Shown piece after piece: positions 23,047 through 33,167 of a stretch of DNA of 64,000 nucleotides. Source of the DNA: an uncultured Armatimonadota bacterium. Lineage in GTDB: Bacteria; Armatimonadota; Fimbriimonadia; Fimbriimonadales; Fimbriimonadaceae. Where the stretch lies: positions 1-64,000 of the forward strand of contig CAIYMO010000055.1 in NCBI GenBank assembly GCA_903927345.1, read 5' to 3'. Under the pieces are notes generated by a model. That model was given only the letters and a program-made list of their open reading frames with translations. It did not search any database and was not told the origin of the DNA. The position numbers and the translations under genes are program-made. How positions within the stretch are numbered: the stretch's first letter is position 1; each line of letters starts with the position of its first letter.

Positions 23047-25371
23047 ATGACGAGCCTTCTTTGTTGCATTCTCATGAGCACTGCTTCCTCCTTCGTCGGG
23101 CCAATTCCTGCACCGAAAGCTGAGGCTAAGGTCGGACTCGGAAGGGTTGAAGGTATTGCCGTAAATCCAGTTAAAAGCGATGTCTCAGGAGAAGGAAAGT
23201 GGATATGGGATGATGGAGAAGTAACCTCGCTCCGCTTTGTCAAGAACGTGGTTCTGAACTCGGTTCCAAAGCGTTCAATTATTCGTATCACGGCGGAATG
23301 CAGTTACAGACTCTACATCAATGACCAGATTGTGGCTAGGGGACCGGCTGATGTTGGACGCGACTACGACATCGGACCAACAGGCCCTTGGCTTTACGAT
23401 GTGGTCGACGTATCAAAGTGGGTTCGGAAAGGTCAGAACTTAGTCGCAGTAGAAGTTGTTTCTCGCCCAATGGTTCAGAGCGAAGGCAAGCTCGGAAAGC
23501 CTGGGCTTTGGCTCGAAGCAGACTTTGGGAGACAAAAGATTGGTTCCGACGAATCGTGGTTGGTGGCACCAAACAAGTCTCTGTATTTTGGACCGGCGGA
23601 GAATGGTGAGCCACTGTCTGGCAGAGGTGAGTTCTTGACCTTGAAATCCCAGTCGCCACCCTCCATATGGAGCGAAGATACTCCCGAATGGAGGAGCGCG
23701 AAACGAGTAACGACTTCGGAGCGACCAATTCTACAAAGCGAAATTCCTGCCCCTTTGGAAGCGATCTACCCCGCTGTTGGAGTCAGTCGTGTCACAGGCG
23801 GTGCAAAAGTGGAACCCAAACTTCGGTTCGACGCCAACGGCGGCTTTGCGGTGAAGTTCGATCGAGTCCTCAGTGCCAACATAGTCTTAACTGTCAACGG
23901 AGGCGAAGGGGCAATTCTTACACTGATGCCAAACGAACGAGACGCTCCTGGATTCCACCGGGCCGTTCGGCTTAAACTCGGTAAAGGGCAGCAAACATTT
24001 GAAGTCCCATTTTTCGATAGTTTCTCTACGATCAATATTGAGGCAAGCGGTGTTTCTTCGCCCATAGAAGTTAACGAGGTTCGAGCCGTATTCCGGTCGT
24101 ATCCGGTTCGATATCGCGGTGAATTCGAGTGTAGCGATCCCGTGCTAAACCAGACCTGGAGCGTCGGGCGATGGTCCACGCAGATCTGTATGCAAACGCA
24201 CCATTTGGACTCGCCGCATCACCAAGAGCCAATCAGCGATCCGGGGGATTACTTGATCCAATCGTTGATCAGTTACAATGCCTTCGGAGAGGGTGGTCTG
24301 GCCAGACAAGATTTGCGTAAATATGCTCAGATCATTCGCGATCGGAAAGGTAGGGTCTTCCACACAAGTTATGCCCTCCTGTGGTTGCAGATGCTCGTTG
24401 AGTACTGGCAGCACACCGGCGACGAAAGCCTGCTCCGAGAGCTCGCCCCAACCGCGATTCAACTCGTCGATACTTGGGAAACTTGGCGCGGCTCAAATGG
24501 ATTGGTCTCCAATCCGCCCAATTTTATGTTCATCGACTGGGTTGAGCTTGAGGGATTCAATTTGCATCATCCTCCAGCTGTCATCGGCCAAGGTGTTTTG
24601 ACTGCCTTTTACTATCGTGCTCTGCAGGATATTGCGAAGATCGCGATGATGACTGGAGATGACTCCCGCGTTAGACGGTGTGAAGATCTAAGATCTCAGG
24701 TCAAGAGTGCCTTCAACCGAGAGCTTTGGTCAGCTGACAGAGAGCTCTTCCGCGATGGTAAGCCGGGTGCATCAAAATCTCAAGTTGGAACTTGGCTTCC
24801 CGCCGACAAGCCTATCGAAACGTTTTCAAGTCAGGTGAACATTCTTGCTTGTGCGTACGGGCTTGCTCCGGAGGCAAAGGCTAAACCAGTTCTTGACCGG
24901 GTCATGGAAAGTGGTCCGGCTAGCTGCCAACCTTACTTTATGCACTTTGCGTTTGATGCGCTAAGGGAGACAGGGCTCTATAACAAATGGGCGACTCAGC
25001 AAATGCGTCGTTGGAAGATCGTTCCGGAGACGCAGACGTTCCCCGAGATGTGGGACCGAGGTGATCTGAGCCATTCTTGGCAATGCACCCCGACTTACCA
25101 GCTGAGCTCTCGAGTGCTGGGGATTTCACCGCTTGCGCCCGGATTCAAGCAGGTTCGTATTGAGCCTGCTGTTTGCGATTTGCGTTGGGCTAAAGGTTCG
25201 GTTCCGACTCCGATTGGCGATGTGAAGGTGGAGTGGAAGCTTGTTAACGATCAGTTCGTTATTGAGGCAACCGTGCCGAAAGGAGCCACTGCGAAGGTGA
25301 ATTTGCCTGACGGTTCCCGGAAGGAAGTCAAGTCAGGGAAGCATCAATTGACTTGTGCTTGGCCTGATTGA
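23047..25371 (+). CDS. Secreted alpha-L-rhamnosidase-like glycoside hydrolase (GH78 type)
   Basis: The protein has 774 residues from the ATG at 23047 (GGGGA 9 bp upstream); an ATG at 23032 is almost next to a TAAAGT box and less likely. A signal peptide is present (MTSLLCCILMSTASSF). The N-terminal beta-domain has the YRLYINDQIVARGPADVG and YDVVDVSKW words of GH78 enzymes. The (alpha/alpha)6 part includes HHLDSPHHQEPISDPGDY, in the place of the catalytic-acid D.P.RE motif, then SYALLWLQMLVEYWQHTGD and the C-terminal beta-domain. It probably releases rhamnose or a related sugar from polysaccharide; the substrate cannot be read from sequence, and the altered DSPHHQE motif makes activity uncertain. 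Confidence 0.8.
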   Translation: MTSLLCCILMSTASSFVGPIPAPKAEAKVGLGRVEGIAVNPVKSDVSGEGKWIWDDGEVTSLRFVKNVVLNSVPKRSIIRITAECSYRLYINDQIVARGPADVGRDYDIGPTGPWLYDVVDVSKWVRKGQNLVAVEVVSRPMVQSEGKLGKPGLWLEADFGRQKIGSDESWLVAPNKSLYFGPAENGEPLSGRGEFLTLKSQSPPSIWSEDTPEWRSAKRVTTSERPILQSEIPAPLEAIYPAVGVSRVTGGAKVEPKLRFDANGGFAVKFDRVLSANIVLTVNGGEGAILTLMPNERDAPGFHRAVRLKLGKGQQTFEVPFFDSFSTINIEASGVSSPIEVNEVRAVFRSYPVRYRGEFECSDPVLNQTWSVGRWSTQICMQTHHLDSPHHQEPISDPGDYLIQSLISYNAFGEGGLARQDLRKYAQIIRDRKGRVFHTSYALLWLQMLVEYWQHTGDESLLRELAPTAIQLVDTWETWRGSNGLVSNPPNFMFIDWVELEGFNLHHPPAVIGQGVLTAFYYRALQDIAKIAMMTGDDSRVRRCEDLRSQVKSAFNRELWSADRELFRDGKPGASKSQVGTWLPADKPIETFSSQVNILACAYGLAPEAKAKPVLDRVMESGPASCQPYFMHFAFDALRETGLYNKWATQQMRRWKIVPETQTFPEMWDRGDLSHSWQCTPTYQLSSRVLGISPLAPGFKQVRIEPAVCDLRWAKGSVPTPIGDVKVEWKLVNDQFVIEATVPKGATAKVNLPDGSRKEVKSGKHQLTCAWPD

Positions 25372-25391
25372 CGAACACGAAAAGCAGTGGG

Positions 25392-25781
25392 CTAAGCTTT
25401 GCTTTGAATTCGGCGGAGCATGCCTTCTAGGCCCTGCATTCGCTGCATCGAGAGGCTGATTTGGTTGTCATTGAGCCACTTGATGAAGTCGAAGGCGCGG
25501 GCGTCGGAAGTGGTGGAGCCGTTGTAGATTTCGAGGAGCAGCGAGACGATGCCCTTCACAAGGAGCGCGTCGGAAGTTCCGGAGAGTCGAAGCATGTCGG
25601 CCTCTTGCCAGACTTTGAGCCAGACTTTGCTTTGACAACCTTTCACCAGGTCTTCGTCGGTGAAGGAGTCTTCGACAGCGAGGGCTTTTCCGGTGTCGAT
25701 GATCCATTCAAATCGCTCGTCTCGGTCGAGAAAACTGAGTTCCTCGGCGATTGAATTGGCTCGTTCGTGGATCGTGCTCAT
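25392..25781 (-). CDS. sufE: Cysteine desulfuration protein SufE
   Basis: The 129-residue protein matches SufE: FLDRDERFEWIIDTGKAL, VKGCQSKVWL with the sulfur-accepting Cys49, and a C-terminal helix-rich fold. SufE takes persulfide sulfur from SufS and stimulates it for iron-sulfur cluster assembly in the cytoplasm. The start ATG overlaps the sufS stop by ATGA. A longer frame to 25910 lies inside sufS and is rejected. Confidence 0.93.
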   Translation of the reverse strand: MSTIHERANSIAEELSFLDRDERFEWIIDTGKALAVEDSFTDEDLVKGCQSKVWLKVWQEADMLRLSGTSDALLVKGIVSLLLEIYNGSTTSDARAFDFIKWLNDNQISLSMQRMQGLEGMLRRIQSKA

Positions 25782-26965
25782 CGTAGCCGCTGCACCGCCT
25801 TGGTGATTGCAGTCGCTAATTGATCGATGTCGGACTGGTCGGTGCATAGGCCGATGGAGGCGCGAACTGCGGAGTCGACGCCGCATCGCTCGAGAAGCGG
25901 GTGGGCACACATTTTTCCGACTCGGACGGCGACGTTCTTTTCATTCAGATAGGCGCCCAGGTCGGCGGAGTGAACGCCTTCGATGACGAAGGAGGCGAGT
26001 CGCGCGTCTCGGTCAGGGTCGCCGAGGAAGTGGATTCCTTCGATGCTGTTGAGTGCGTCGAGAACTCCTTGCATCATTGTTGATTCTAGTTCGTGCTGTT
26101 CCGGTGTTAGGTGTTGCTCTAGGTAGTCGATTGCTGCGCCTAGGCCGATGACGCTGGCGATCGGAGGGGTGCCGGCTTCGAAGCGGAGGGGTGGTTCCTG
26201 GAATGTTGATCCGGAGAGGTGAACGGTGTCGATCATGTCGCCGCCGCCGATCCAAGGCGTCATTTGATCGAGCAATTCGTAGCGACCGATTAAGACACCA
26301 ATCCCGGTTGGACCGTAGATTTTGTGTCCAGAAAAGACTAAGAAATCGGCTCCTAACTTGTCAAAATCAACTCGCTCGTGCGGAGTGAGTTGCGCTCCGT
26401 CGATGAGGGTTGGAACGCCGAGTCCTCTGGCGGCGGCGAGCATTTGCTCGATTGGGAAGCGTTCGCCGGTGACGTTTGAAACGGCGGTGAAGGCGGCGAA
26501 CCGAACCCCGGAGATCAGAAGTTTCAGCCAGTGCTGCTCGTCGAAACAGCCGTCTTCGTCGACTTGAGAGAAGACGAGTTCGGCGCCGGTTCGGGCAGCG
26601 AGGAGTTGCCACGAGACGAGATTGGCGTGGTGTTCGAGTCCGGTGAGAAGGATCTTATCGCCGGGTTCGATGAGTTTGCCGACGAATGATTGCGCGACGA
26701 GGTTGAGTGCTTCCGTCGTGTTCTTTTGAAACACGACTTCGTTTTGCTGAACGCCGAAGTAGGTGGCGATACGGTGTCTAGCAGTCTCGTAGGCGTGATC
26801 GGCGCGGCTGCCGATGTCATGGTTTGCGCGGTGGACGTTTCCGGAGTAATGGGTGTAGTAATCGCAAACCGCCTGAATCACGGTTTGTGGCTTCGGGGCA
26901 GTGTTTGCGTAGTCCAGATAAACGAGATCTGGGTTGTGGGTGAACAGCGGAAAGTCTTGCTTCAT
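25778..26965 (-). CDS. sufS: Cysteine desulfurase SufS
   Basis: The 395-residue PLP enzyme has the family landmarks: YLDYANTAPKP, KNTTEALNLVA, EHHANLVSW, LIDGAQLTPH, K215 in FSGHKIYGPTG forming the Schiff base, and the active Cys353 in VGKMCAHPLL. It removes sulfur from cysteine and hands it to SufE, encoded directly downstream. The rest of a suf operon (sufBCD) is not in this window. Confidence 0.95.
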   Translation of the reverse strand: MKQDFPLFTHNPDLVYLDYANTAPKPQTVIQAVCDYYTHYSGNVHRANHDIGSRADHAYETARHRIATYFGVQQNEVVFQKNTTEALNLVAQSFVGKLIEPGDKILLTGLEHHANLVSWQLLAARTGAELVFSQVDEDGCFDEQHWLKLLISGVRFAAFTAVSNVTGERFPIEQMLAAARGLGVPTLIDGAQLTPHERVDFDKLGADFLVFSGHKIYGPTGIGVLIGRYELLDQMTPWIGGGDMIDTVHLSGSTFQEPPLRFEAGTPPIASVIGLGAAIDYLEQHLTPEQHELESTMMQGVLDALNSIEGIHFLGDPDRDARLASFVIEGVHSADLGAYLNEKNVAVRVGKMCAHPLLERCGVDSAVRASIGLCTDQSDIDQLATAITKAVQRLR

Positions 26966-27354
26966 GAAGGGCGCAATACTTCTAAGTTACCTGGCGGGGA
27001 AATGTTGCGGGTTTTTCAGAGTTGGAGAACTTGGGTGCATTTTGTTTTGAGATCGGGTGCAAGCGGCTCAGATTCTTTCGGAGTAACCGCATGCGTGTGA
27101 TGGGCGTGTTGGGCGTATTAGGTTCAACGCCTTCTGTTTTTCGGTGAAAAGTGGGCGCGATGGGGCGTCAATTCTCCCGGTCGCCTCGTGCGGGGGATGG
27201 GCTGCGCGTGGAACTGCGACTGTCGAACTCGTAAGTGCTGAAGTAATGTGCATACATCCTTAAGCAACGTAGCCACGGATTTATCAACCATTCCACCAAA
27301 GATTCTGCTCTTCGAGGTTGAGCTAGAGGGAGGTAGACCTACAGGGAGGTTGAC
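26966..27354. other. Intergenic region without gene
   Basis: Between the divergent-side start of sufS and the 3' end of the next left-reading gene I see no gene or RNA. It contains short tandem repeats at 27311-27358. Confidence 0.45.
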
Positions 27355-27358
27355 CTAG
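27311..27358. repeat. Three 16-bp tandem repeats
   Basis: Units start at 27311 (CGAGGTTGAGCT part), 27327 (AGGGAGGTAGACCT) and 27343 (AGGGAGGTTGACCT), period 16 bp, overlapping the stop codon of the gene at 27355. Probably a minor slippage repeat. Confidence 0.5.
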
Positions 27359-28758
27359 AGAGTTAATGAGCCAAGGGTGAGCCATCCAGATTGGTCCTTC
27401 CCGTACGACTCGTTGGCGAAGCCAACGGGGTGACCGTTGGTCAGAGGGTTTGGGCAACTGAGAAGGAGCGTGTACTTTCCTCGTTCGAGTCCGGAGAGGG
27501 TGGCGGAGAAGTAGCGATCGACACTGTTTCCGGGGAGGATGTTCTCGAGGCCAAGCTCGCCTTTGGATGTTCGGACAATTGTTTTGCGTGCGTCCATCAG
27601 ACCAATGCGGAGCGGCCATTTGGGATAGAAGGGAGCGACACCCTGGTTCTTTACGGTCACGTTGACCACTAGGAACCCGGCTCCGGCTTGAATTCGCGCT
27701 TTGGGCACAGTGAAGTCGTAACCCATCAGCCGAACCATTTCTTCGGCTCGCTTGACCCGTTGTTGAGTTCGGTCAAACTCTTCGGAGAACATTCCGCTGT
27801 CCATGAGCCAGGTTGCATGAGTGGTTCGGACGCACTTTTCAAAATCTTGAATCGGAGTGGTTTGGAGTTCAGGACGGTCCGGTTTAGGGTCGAAGCATTT
27901 GCCCCAGGCTTCGGGGCGGATTTCGCCGCCGATGGGTTGCCATTTCCATTTATCCAGGGTTCCGGCTGCCTTCATGGCGGGCATGAAATACCAGTTGTCT
28001 TCGGACTTCCCGGTGTCAAGAGTCGCCCAGGCGAAGGAGTCATCGTGGAAGCCGAATGGACGCGTCGCGTTTTCTGCATTGCGTGGGTCGCCCTTGCCCC
28101 GGGGGTAGCGCATGAGGATGGGGGTCCGGCTGAACGAACGCTGGAACGCATTCATCACTTCGTTTTGAACTTCGATTGGGGCAAAGAGCTCCTCTCGGGG
28201 CCAGGTGTGCCACTCGCCCCAAGCTCCAAGGATTCCCATGGTTAGGTAGCCGAGGCGAGGGTCGCCGTCGTACTTCTTACCGAGAGCAGAGATGAATGAA
28301 TTGAGGCATTGACGTAGATTAACGTCGGTGTAGTCGGGTGTGGTGTTGTCACCGAGGCCCTGAGCGGGGTCGGAGCCAGCTGATTCGGAGTTCCACTTTG
28401 TGACTTTGAGACCGCCGTTGAGGAGGTACTGAGGGATCCCAGTGGGTTCCTTTGGGTATTCCAGAAAGAAGCGGATGATGGCTTGATGTCCTCGACCCGA
28501 GATGTCGTTGAGGAGGTCGTCGAGTGCTTTCCAGTTATGCTGATTTTTGCCTTTGACGATTGCGTTGATCGGGAGGTAGCTGAACTCCATCGAGTGAGGG
28601 AACTCGTCGTGGTTGCCGGCATAGGGGACTAACCCTTTCATTGGGTTATCCACGGGAGAGGGAGCGGGCTTGAGTGTCAACTCCAGCCCGGGCTCTTTCA
28701 CAAGCTGTTGAACGAGCTCTTGCTTGAGCACGAGAGTTGCGAGGAGAGTCGTCAGCAC
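27355..28758 (-). CDS. DUF4832-type secreted glycosidase-like protein
   Basis: The 467-residue protein has a short hydrophobic start (MLTTLLATLVLKQEL) and then NPMKGLVPYAG, FSYLPINAIV, RGHQAIIRFFLEYP, ILGAWGEWHTWP and a C-terminal beta-domain with FLVVNVTVKNQGVAPFY and LPGNSVDRYFSATL. The N-terminal TIM-barrel-like part followed by DUF4832 is known from uncharacterised proteins in Bacteroidetes and Armatimonadota that resemble glycoside hydrolases (the WGEWHTW segment could hold the acid). GTG start with TAACTT 7 nt upstream. Substrate unknown. Confidence 0.75.
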   Translation of the reverse strand: MLTTLLATLVLKQELVQQLVKEPGLELTLKPAPSPVDNPMKGLVPYAGNHDEFPHSMEFSYLPINAIVKGKNQHNWKALDDLLNDISGRGHQAIIRFFLEYPKEPTGIPQYLLNGGLKVTKWNSESAGSDPAQGLGDNTTPDYTDVNLRQCLNSFISALGKKYDGDPRLGYLTMGILGAWGEWHTWPREELFAPIEVQNEVMNAFQRSFSRTPILMRYPRGKGDPRNAENATRPFGFHDDSFAWATLDTGKSEDNWYFMPAMKAAGTLDKWKWQPIGGEIRPEAWGKCFDPKPDRPELQTTPIQDFEKCVRTTHATWLMDSGMFSEEFDRTQQRVKRAEEMVRLMGYDFTVPKARIQAGAGFLVVNVTVKNQGVAPFYPKWPLRIGLMDARKTIVRTSKGELGLENILPGNSVDRYFSATLSGLERGKYTLLLSCPNPLTNGHPVGFANESYGKDQSGWLTLGSLTL

Positions 28759-28792
28759 TGGCTCTAAGTTACGCGAATTTTGGGCAAAAAGT

Positions 28793-28822
28793 AGCCCGAC
28801 TTGTTCAAGGTCGGGCTTTTCG
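28793..28822. terminator. Strong hairpin in divergent intergenic region
   Basis: AGCCCGACTTG and CAAGGTCGGGCT form a hairpin with T-runs on both sides (TTTT on the right; ACTTTTT on the minus strand). It lies 35 bp before the start of the left-reading DUF4832 gene, where a terminator is unexpected unless it blocks transcription from outside or acts as an attenuator. Confidence 0.6.
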
Positions 28823-28927
28823 ATTGTGGGAGAACGAATCCAAGAAAGTTACGTCCACTAGTCAGATGCATGAATCGTAAAAGAGTTTCATTTGTTTTGA
28901 ACTTTTGGCGGGCATGGTCCCGTCTGG

Positions 28928-29926
28928 GTGTGCGTGAAGCTTTGGCATCTTGTCGCTTTTTGCTCCCTAACTGCCGTTGGGCTTGGCCAAGATCCGATTG
29001 AAGCGCGAAGAAAAGTGCTCGAGACCTACCCGGGGTTTCAGATGGAGGCCATTGAGAGTGTGGTGGCACCGGGCGCGGCGGCGAGCACCGCCACTACTCC
29101 TTACGGTGATCCGGTCACCCAAAAGCATGGAACGACGTTAGCGGGAGTGGGAACGACAACGATCAGCTGGCCCGAACTTGGTGTGTACCAAAAGTTTACG
29201 GGCAAGTTGTTGGGAGTGATGTACGACATCGACAGGCCGATGATGGCGGGCAGTGTTGAGTCGGAGCACTTGATGTTTGATGGCAGGGTCGGCTACTCAC
29301 ATCTGTTCGACAAGAGTGGGAAGGGACGTGACCAGGTGCACGTGGATGAGCCTGGACACAGGATGAGTCATGGGATGTTCACGGATGTTTGGGACCCCAT
29401 GGCAAAAGGGCTTACATTGAAGGGGTCTCGGATTGACCCGACTTACGGCAACGTCCTGATTTACGAGGGGCCAAGCGGCGAGTATGAGTTCGCTAAAGAT
29501 CGGGACTGGAATTGCGTAAAGAAGAATCACAGCATCCTGACGGTCGAGATTGTGAAGATGATCAAGGTTGGGGCGCATTGGCTTCCGGCGGAGATTAAGG
29601 AAACGCGTCAGGGAATGGACATCCTTTGCTCGGTTAGCTACAAAAAGGTCGACGGCTTAACCCAACATGACTTCAGCCCAAAGAAGAGAGCGGGGATGCT
29701 TTGGATCGACAACAACGTGTATTACGACGTCGTTGGCGGCAAGTTGGTGAAGAGCAAAATGCAGCCCGATCGGACCAGTGAGTACCTGTCTTGGGCGGGG
29801 ATGGGGACGGTTGCCTTGATCGTCCTTGGTGGATTGGGATTTCAGGCTCACAAACTGTTTGGGAAGTCTAACGGTTCACTTTTTGAATCAGCCAAGGGAA
29901 CTGAGAAGAGTGAAAAGGTTGTATAA
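28928..29926 (+). CDS. Unknown exported protein with C-terminal membrane span
   Basis: The 332-residue protein (GTG start) has a signal peptide ([16 protein letters not shown]) and a C-terminal membrane span ([20 protein letters not shown]) with a short cytoplasmic tail. The middle is a beta-rich extracytoplasmic domain without recognised motif. It lies 7 bp before the thioredoxin-like gene and likely shares its transcript. Confidence 0.65.
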   Translation: MCVKLWHLVAFCSLTAVGLGQDPIEARRKVLETYPGFQMEAIESVVAPGAAASTATTPYGDPVTQKHGTTLAGVGTTTISWPELGVYQKFTGKLLGVMYDIDRPMMAGSVESEHLMFDGRVGYSHLFDKSGKGRDQVHVDEPGHRMSHGMFTDVWDPMAKGLTLKGSRIDPTYGNVLIYEGPSGEYEFAKDRDWNCVKKNHSILTVEIVKMIKVGAHWLPAEIKETRQGMDILCSVSYKKVDGLTQHDFSPKKRAGMLWIDNNVYYDVVGGKLVKSKMQPDRTSEYLSWAGMGTVALIVLGGLGFQAHKLFGKSNGSLFESAKGTEKSEKVV

Positions 29927-29933
29927 CTTGGGC

Positions 29934-31013
29934 ATGAAACCGTTGCGGTTCCTGCCAATTCTTGCTGTTCTCTCCGTTGCCGTGTCTGCCAATGCAGCCT
30001 TGACTGTCGGAGATACTGCTCCTGCCCTGAAGGTCACCGATTGGGTGAAGGGTTCGCCGGTCGAGCTTGGCAAAGGTAAGCCCGTTGTTGTTGAGTTCTG
30101 GGCAACTTGGTGCGGACCATGTCGCCAGACCATTCCTCACCTTACGGAGCTTGCTAAGAAGTACAGCGGCAAGGTGGATTTTGTTGGAGTTTCGATTTGG
30201 GAAAGCCAGCCGGGCGACTACAAGACCAAGGTTCCTGCCTTCGTGAAGGAGTTTGGCGACAAGATGAACTACAACGTTGCTACGGAGGGTCCTGATACCT
30301 TCATGGCAAAGAACTGGATGTCGGCGGCGGGTGAGAACGGAATTCCGACGGCCTTCCTTATTGACGGCGCTGGAAAAGTCGCTTGGATCGGTCACCCGAT
30401 GGTAGGTCTTGAAGAAGCCGTTGATGGAGTTTTGAGCGGCAAGATCGACCTTGCGAAGGCGAAGAAGGAGCGAGACGCGGCTAAGAAGGCTGAGATGGAG
30501 CAGGCAGCGATTCAGGAGCAGATGCAAAAGAAACTCGCACCAATCCAGTCGATGTTCCAGAAGAAGAATTACTCGGGAGTTGTTACCGAGGTCAACAAGC
30601 TCTGGGCGAAGGAGCCTAAAATGCGACTCATCCTTGGAAGCATGGAAATGTCGGCTCGACGGATGGGCAAACTGGGCGGAATTGATAAGGTTCTGAACAA
30701 GCTTGCTCCGCTTCCTGAGATGAACGATCCGATGATGATTAACCAAGTTATCTGGGACGTCGTTGAGAATCCTGGTCAGACCGATGCGGCTGGCTACAAG
30801 GCTGCTGTGAAGTTGGGCGAGAAGATGATGAAGCTCGACCCAACCAACGCGATGAATATGGATACCTACGCTCTCGCGCTTTGGCGATCTGGCGATAAGG
30901 TGAAAGCCATCTCGACCCAGAAGAAGGCTTTGGAACTGGCTAAGACCGACAAGCGAGTCGACGACCAGACTCGAGGCGAGATGGAAGGTCGACTCCGAGA
31001 GTTCGGCGGTTAA
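29934..31013 (+). CDS. Exported TlpA-like thioredoxin with long helical C-terminal extension
   Basis: The 359-residue protein (ATG 29934; a longer frame runs into the previous gene) has a signal peptide ([16 protein letters not shown]), a TlpA/AhpC-type redoxin domain with [11 protein letters not shown] (active Cys60 and Cys63), and the cis-Pro region GIPTAFLID. After about residue 165 follows a Lys/Glu/Met-rich helix ([20 protein letters not shown]) and a TPR-like helical repeat region ending [20 protein letters not shown]. It is probably a periplasmic disulfide reductase whose helical part binds partner proteins. Confidence 0.88.
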   Translation: MKPLRFLPILAVLSVAVSANAALTVGDTAPALKVTDWVKGSPVELGKGKPVVVEFWATWCGPCRQTIPHLTELAKKYSGKVDFVGVSIWESQPGDYKTKVPAFVKEFGDKMNYNVATEGPDTFMAKNWMSAAGENGIPTAFLIDGAGKVAWIGHPMVGLEEAVDGVLSGKIDLAKAKKERDAAKKAEMEQAAIQEQMQKKLAPIQSMFQKKNYSGVVTEVNKLWAKEPKMRLILGSMEMSARRMGKLGGIDKVLNKLAPLPEMNDPMMINQVIWDVVENPGQTDAAGYKAAVKLGEKMMKLDPTNAMNMDTYALALWRSGDKVKAISTQKKALELAKTDKRVDDQTRGEMEGRLREFGG

Positions 31014-31444
31014 TTCGACCGTTCGACCGGAACATCAGTTTGAGGCTGTGCGGAGTTGCTCCCACAGCCTCGAAACATTCCGAAGATCATGCTGGCACTG
31101 ATCACGAGGATGTAGATTCCCCAAGGTCCCATTTTGGTGACGCCTTTGACTCCGCTTTTGGCTCGGTGGAGGACTGCGCCGGGACGGAATTCAACGTGGT
31201 GTTTGGCGCATTCTGCGCAACGCGGGCCGGCGGGGCCGATGATCACGCATTTGGTGCAGAGAGGTTTGTCGCATCGTCCGCAGCTGAGGTTGGTCGCCTC
31301 CTTGGGATGCTTGTAGCAGAACTTGGTGTCGGATGAGGCGGGACGCTCTTGGTGCTTGGCGTATTCGGCGAAATCGAGTCCACATCGGCCACAGAACCGA
31401 ACCTCATCTTCGTTTTGTCGAGCGCATCGTGGACAGACTTGCAT
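31010..31444 (-). CDS. Membrane protein with zinc ribbon and B-box-like zinc finger
   Basis: The 144-residue protein (ATG 31444) begins with a zinc ribbon, CPRCARQN.....FCGRCG, then a B-box-like finger [40 protein letters not shown], and a single membrane span near the end ([20 protein letters not shown]). Similar short proteins are common in bacteria and often precede rhomboid domains; here there is only one span. It could be a membrane-tethered adaptor. Its frame continues upstream over nuoE, which is a shadow. Confidence 0.75.
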   Translation of the reverse strand: MQVCPRCARQNEDEVRFCGRCGLDFAEYAKHQERPASSDTKFCYKHPKEATNLSCGRCDKPLCTKCVIIGPAGPRCAECAKHHVEFRPGAVLHRAKSGVKGVTKMGPWGIYILVISASMIFGMFRGCGSNSAQPQTDVPVERSN

Positions 31445-31498
31445 GGTGTTTTGACCGTGATTATGCCCTAGCGTCCCGCCAAAAGGTACGCTTTTAGC

Positions 31499-32128
31499 AT
31501 GAGTGAATTGATCCAGCTTGGAAGCCATAACGAGCGCCCGATGCCCCCTAAAGCAGACGAGCTTAATTTGCGCTTCTCGGAACAGGCGATCAAGGAACTC
31601 GAAGGGCTGAAGACGCACTATCCGAATCTGAAGGCGTGCATTCTTCCTGGGCTTTGGATCGCACAGCGTGAGTACGGCGGATTCCTGGATGGCGACGCGA
31701 TTGCTGAAGTGGCTCACCGGCTCAGTCGGAGCTATGCGGAAGTTCAGGGCGTTGCGACGTTCTATTCGATGTACAACACCGTGCATAACCCGGGCAAACA
31801 CAAGATTGAAGTCTGCACCTGCCTTTCGTGCCACTTCAACTCGGCGTACCGAATTCGCGATTATGTCTCGAAGAAGTTGGGCATCAAGAATGGCGAGACG
31901 ACGGCTGACGGCATGTTTATGCTTGAGGAAGTCGAGTGCTTGAACGCGTGTGACCGAGCTCCGGTGGTTCAGGTGGGCGATAGGTATTTTGGCCCAGTGG
32001 ACGAGAAGTCGATTGACGCTCTGCTCGAGGAGCTTCGGGCTAGCGAAGAGAGTACTGTTGTTAAGATGGCCGACCAGATCGTTCAGGTTCAATTGAAGGC
32101 TGAAGAACGCGTTGGTACGATCCGTTAA
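31499..32128 (+). CDS. nuoE: NADH-quinone oxidoreductase subunit E (NuoE, 2Fe-2S)
   Basis: The 209-residue protein carries the thioredoxin-like 2Fe-2S fold of the 24-kDa subunit of complex I: EVAHRLSRSYAEVQGVATFY, CTCLSCHFN (first cysteines) and VECLNACDRAPVVQVGDRYF (second pair). It passes electrons alongside NuoF at the NADH-input module. Residues beyond 180 are an extension. TACGCT lies 6 nt upstream of ATG, plus an AAAAGG that may serve as ribosome site. nuoF is not next to it but 1.4 kb downstream, with two unrelated genes between. Confidence 0.93.
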   Translation: MSELIQLGSHNERPMPPKADELNLRFSEQAIKELEGLKTHYPNLKACILPGLWIAQREYGGFLDGDAIAEVAHRLSRSYAEVQGVATFYSMYNTVHNPGKHKIEVCTCLSCHFNSAYRIRDYVSKKLGIKNGETTADGMFMLEEVECLNACDRAPVVQVGDRYFGPVDEKSIDALLEELRASEESTVVKMADQIVQVQLKAEERVGTIR

Positions 32129-32269
32129 ACCCTGCATAAACATTGGTGAATTGCAGAAAGTTCCCAATGCTGTTAGGTTTTTAGATTTAACGCTTCCATT
32201 TTAATATTAAGAAGTTTATGATTAGTCTGTCAGGGTGCTCCTCTGAGATTGCTCTGGCGAGGCATTCAT

Positions 32270-33166
32270 ATGAAACGTGCATTTACGCTTATCGAGCTGC
32301 TCGTGGTCATTGCGATTATTGCAATCCTCGCAGCAATCCTCTTCCCGGTCTTTGCGCAGGCAAAGGTTGCGGCCAAGAAGGCTTCGTCGATCTCCAACGT
32401 CAAGCAAGTTGGAACCTGTACGGCAATCTATCTCGCGGATAGCGACGATATGATGCCCTTGGCTACTGGTTACCACCCAACCATTGGTTGGCTATGGGAC
32501 TACTGGATTGACGTTCCTTCCGATTGGCGAACGACTTCCGCGACTTACCAGGCTTACATGGAGCCGTCGGTCAGCAATGCGACTCGCCCATACCGAAAGA
32601 ATGAGGACTTGTTGACCCTTGCTGGCGTCAGTTCTCAGTTCCTTCCGTTTGGAACTGCAACGGGCCTCAAGGCACCGACCAAGGTTGGATTGGCTTACAA
32701 CGGTTTGCTTCACTCGTACAGCCACACGGCTGTCAATGCGCCGTCGTCCTTGCCGATGTTTACTCAGATCGGAGGAATTCTCAACGCGGTTGGCGCTGAG
32801 ACGGGTCCTCTGCCTTACCCAGACTGCTACACCACGAGTGATGCTTGCCGCTACGTTCCGGCTAACGGAAATACCTGTGGAACCGGACCTGGACACTGGA
32901 GCTACTTCTACTATCCGAATGCGTCGCAGTGGATTTACGGACGGGCTCAGACTTGGGTGATGGCGGATACTTCGGCTAAGGCTCGAAACGTGGGCATGAA
33001 TGTTGGCGGTCGAACTGACTTCCGAACGGATGCTTACACGAACTACCGCGCCAACGGAGTTGATAACAACACCGCTTGGTACGACGGTGGCTATTGCCAT
33101 GCAGTCTTGTTCCGACCAGACTTCGACTTCCAGACCTGGCCGACAAATCCGGTGGCTGGATACTAA
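32270..33166 (+). CDS. Prepilin-like protein with type IV pilin N-terminus
   Basis: The 298-residue protein (ATG 32270) begins [20 protein letters not shown], a class III prepilin signal with cleavage expected before Phe5 and Glu at mature position 5, followed by [24 protein letters not shown]. The C-terminal domain is beta-rich with several Cys ([11 protein letters not shown]). This type (prepilin-like, DUF1559 relatives) exists in many copies in Fimbriimonadales and Planctomycetes. Its role could be pseudopilus, pilus or a membrane-anchored surface protein. It sits between nuoE and nuoF. Confidence 0.9.
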   Translation: MKRAFTLIELLVVIAIIAILAAILFPVFAQAKVAAKKASSISNVKQVGTCTAIYLADSDDMMPLATGYHPTIGWLWDYWIDVPSDWRTTSATYQAYMEPSVSNATRPYRKNEDLLTLAGVSSQFLPFGTATGLKAPTKVGLAYNGLLHSYSHTAVNAPSSLPMFTQIGGILNAVGAETGPLPYPDCYTTSDACRYVPANGNTCGTGPGHWSYFYYPNASQWIYGRAQTWVMADTSAKARNVGMNVGGRTDFRTDAYTNYRANGVDNNTAWYDGGYCHAVLFRPDFDFQTWPTNPVAGY

Positions 33167-33167
33167 G

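Noticed and set aside
25782-25910. Longer sufE reading frame
   Set aside because: The added residues are Arg/Pro/His-rich shadow translation of sufS; family members begin at MSTIHERAN.
31445-32167. Long minus-strand extension of the zinc-ribbon protein
   Set aside because: It runs opposite to nuoE with no recognisable domain; the zinc ribbon begins right at the ATG at 31444.
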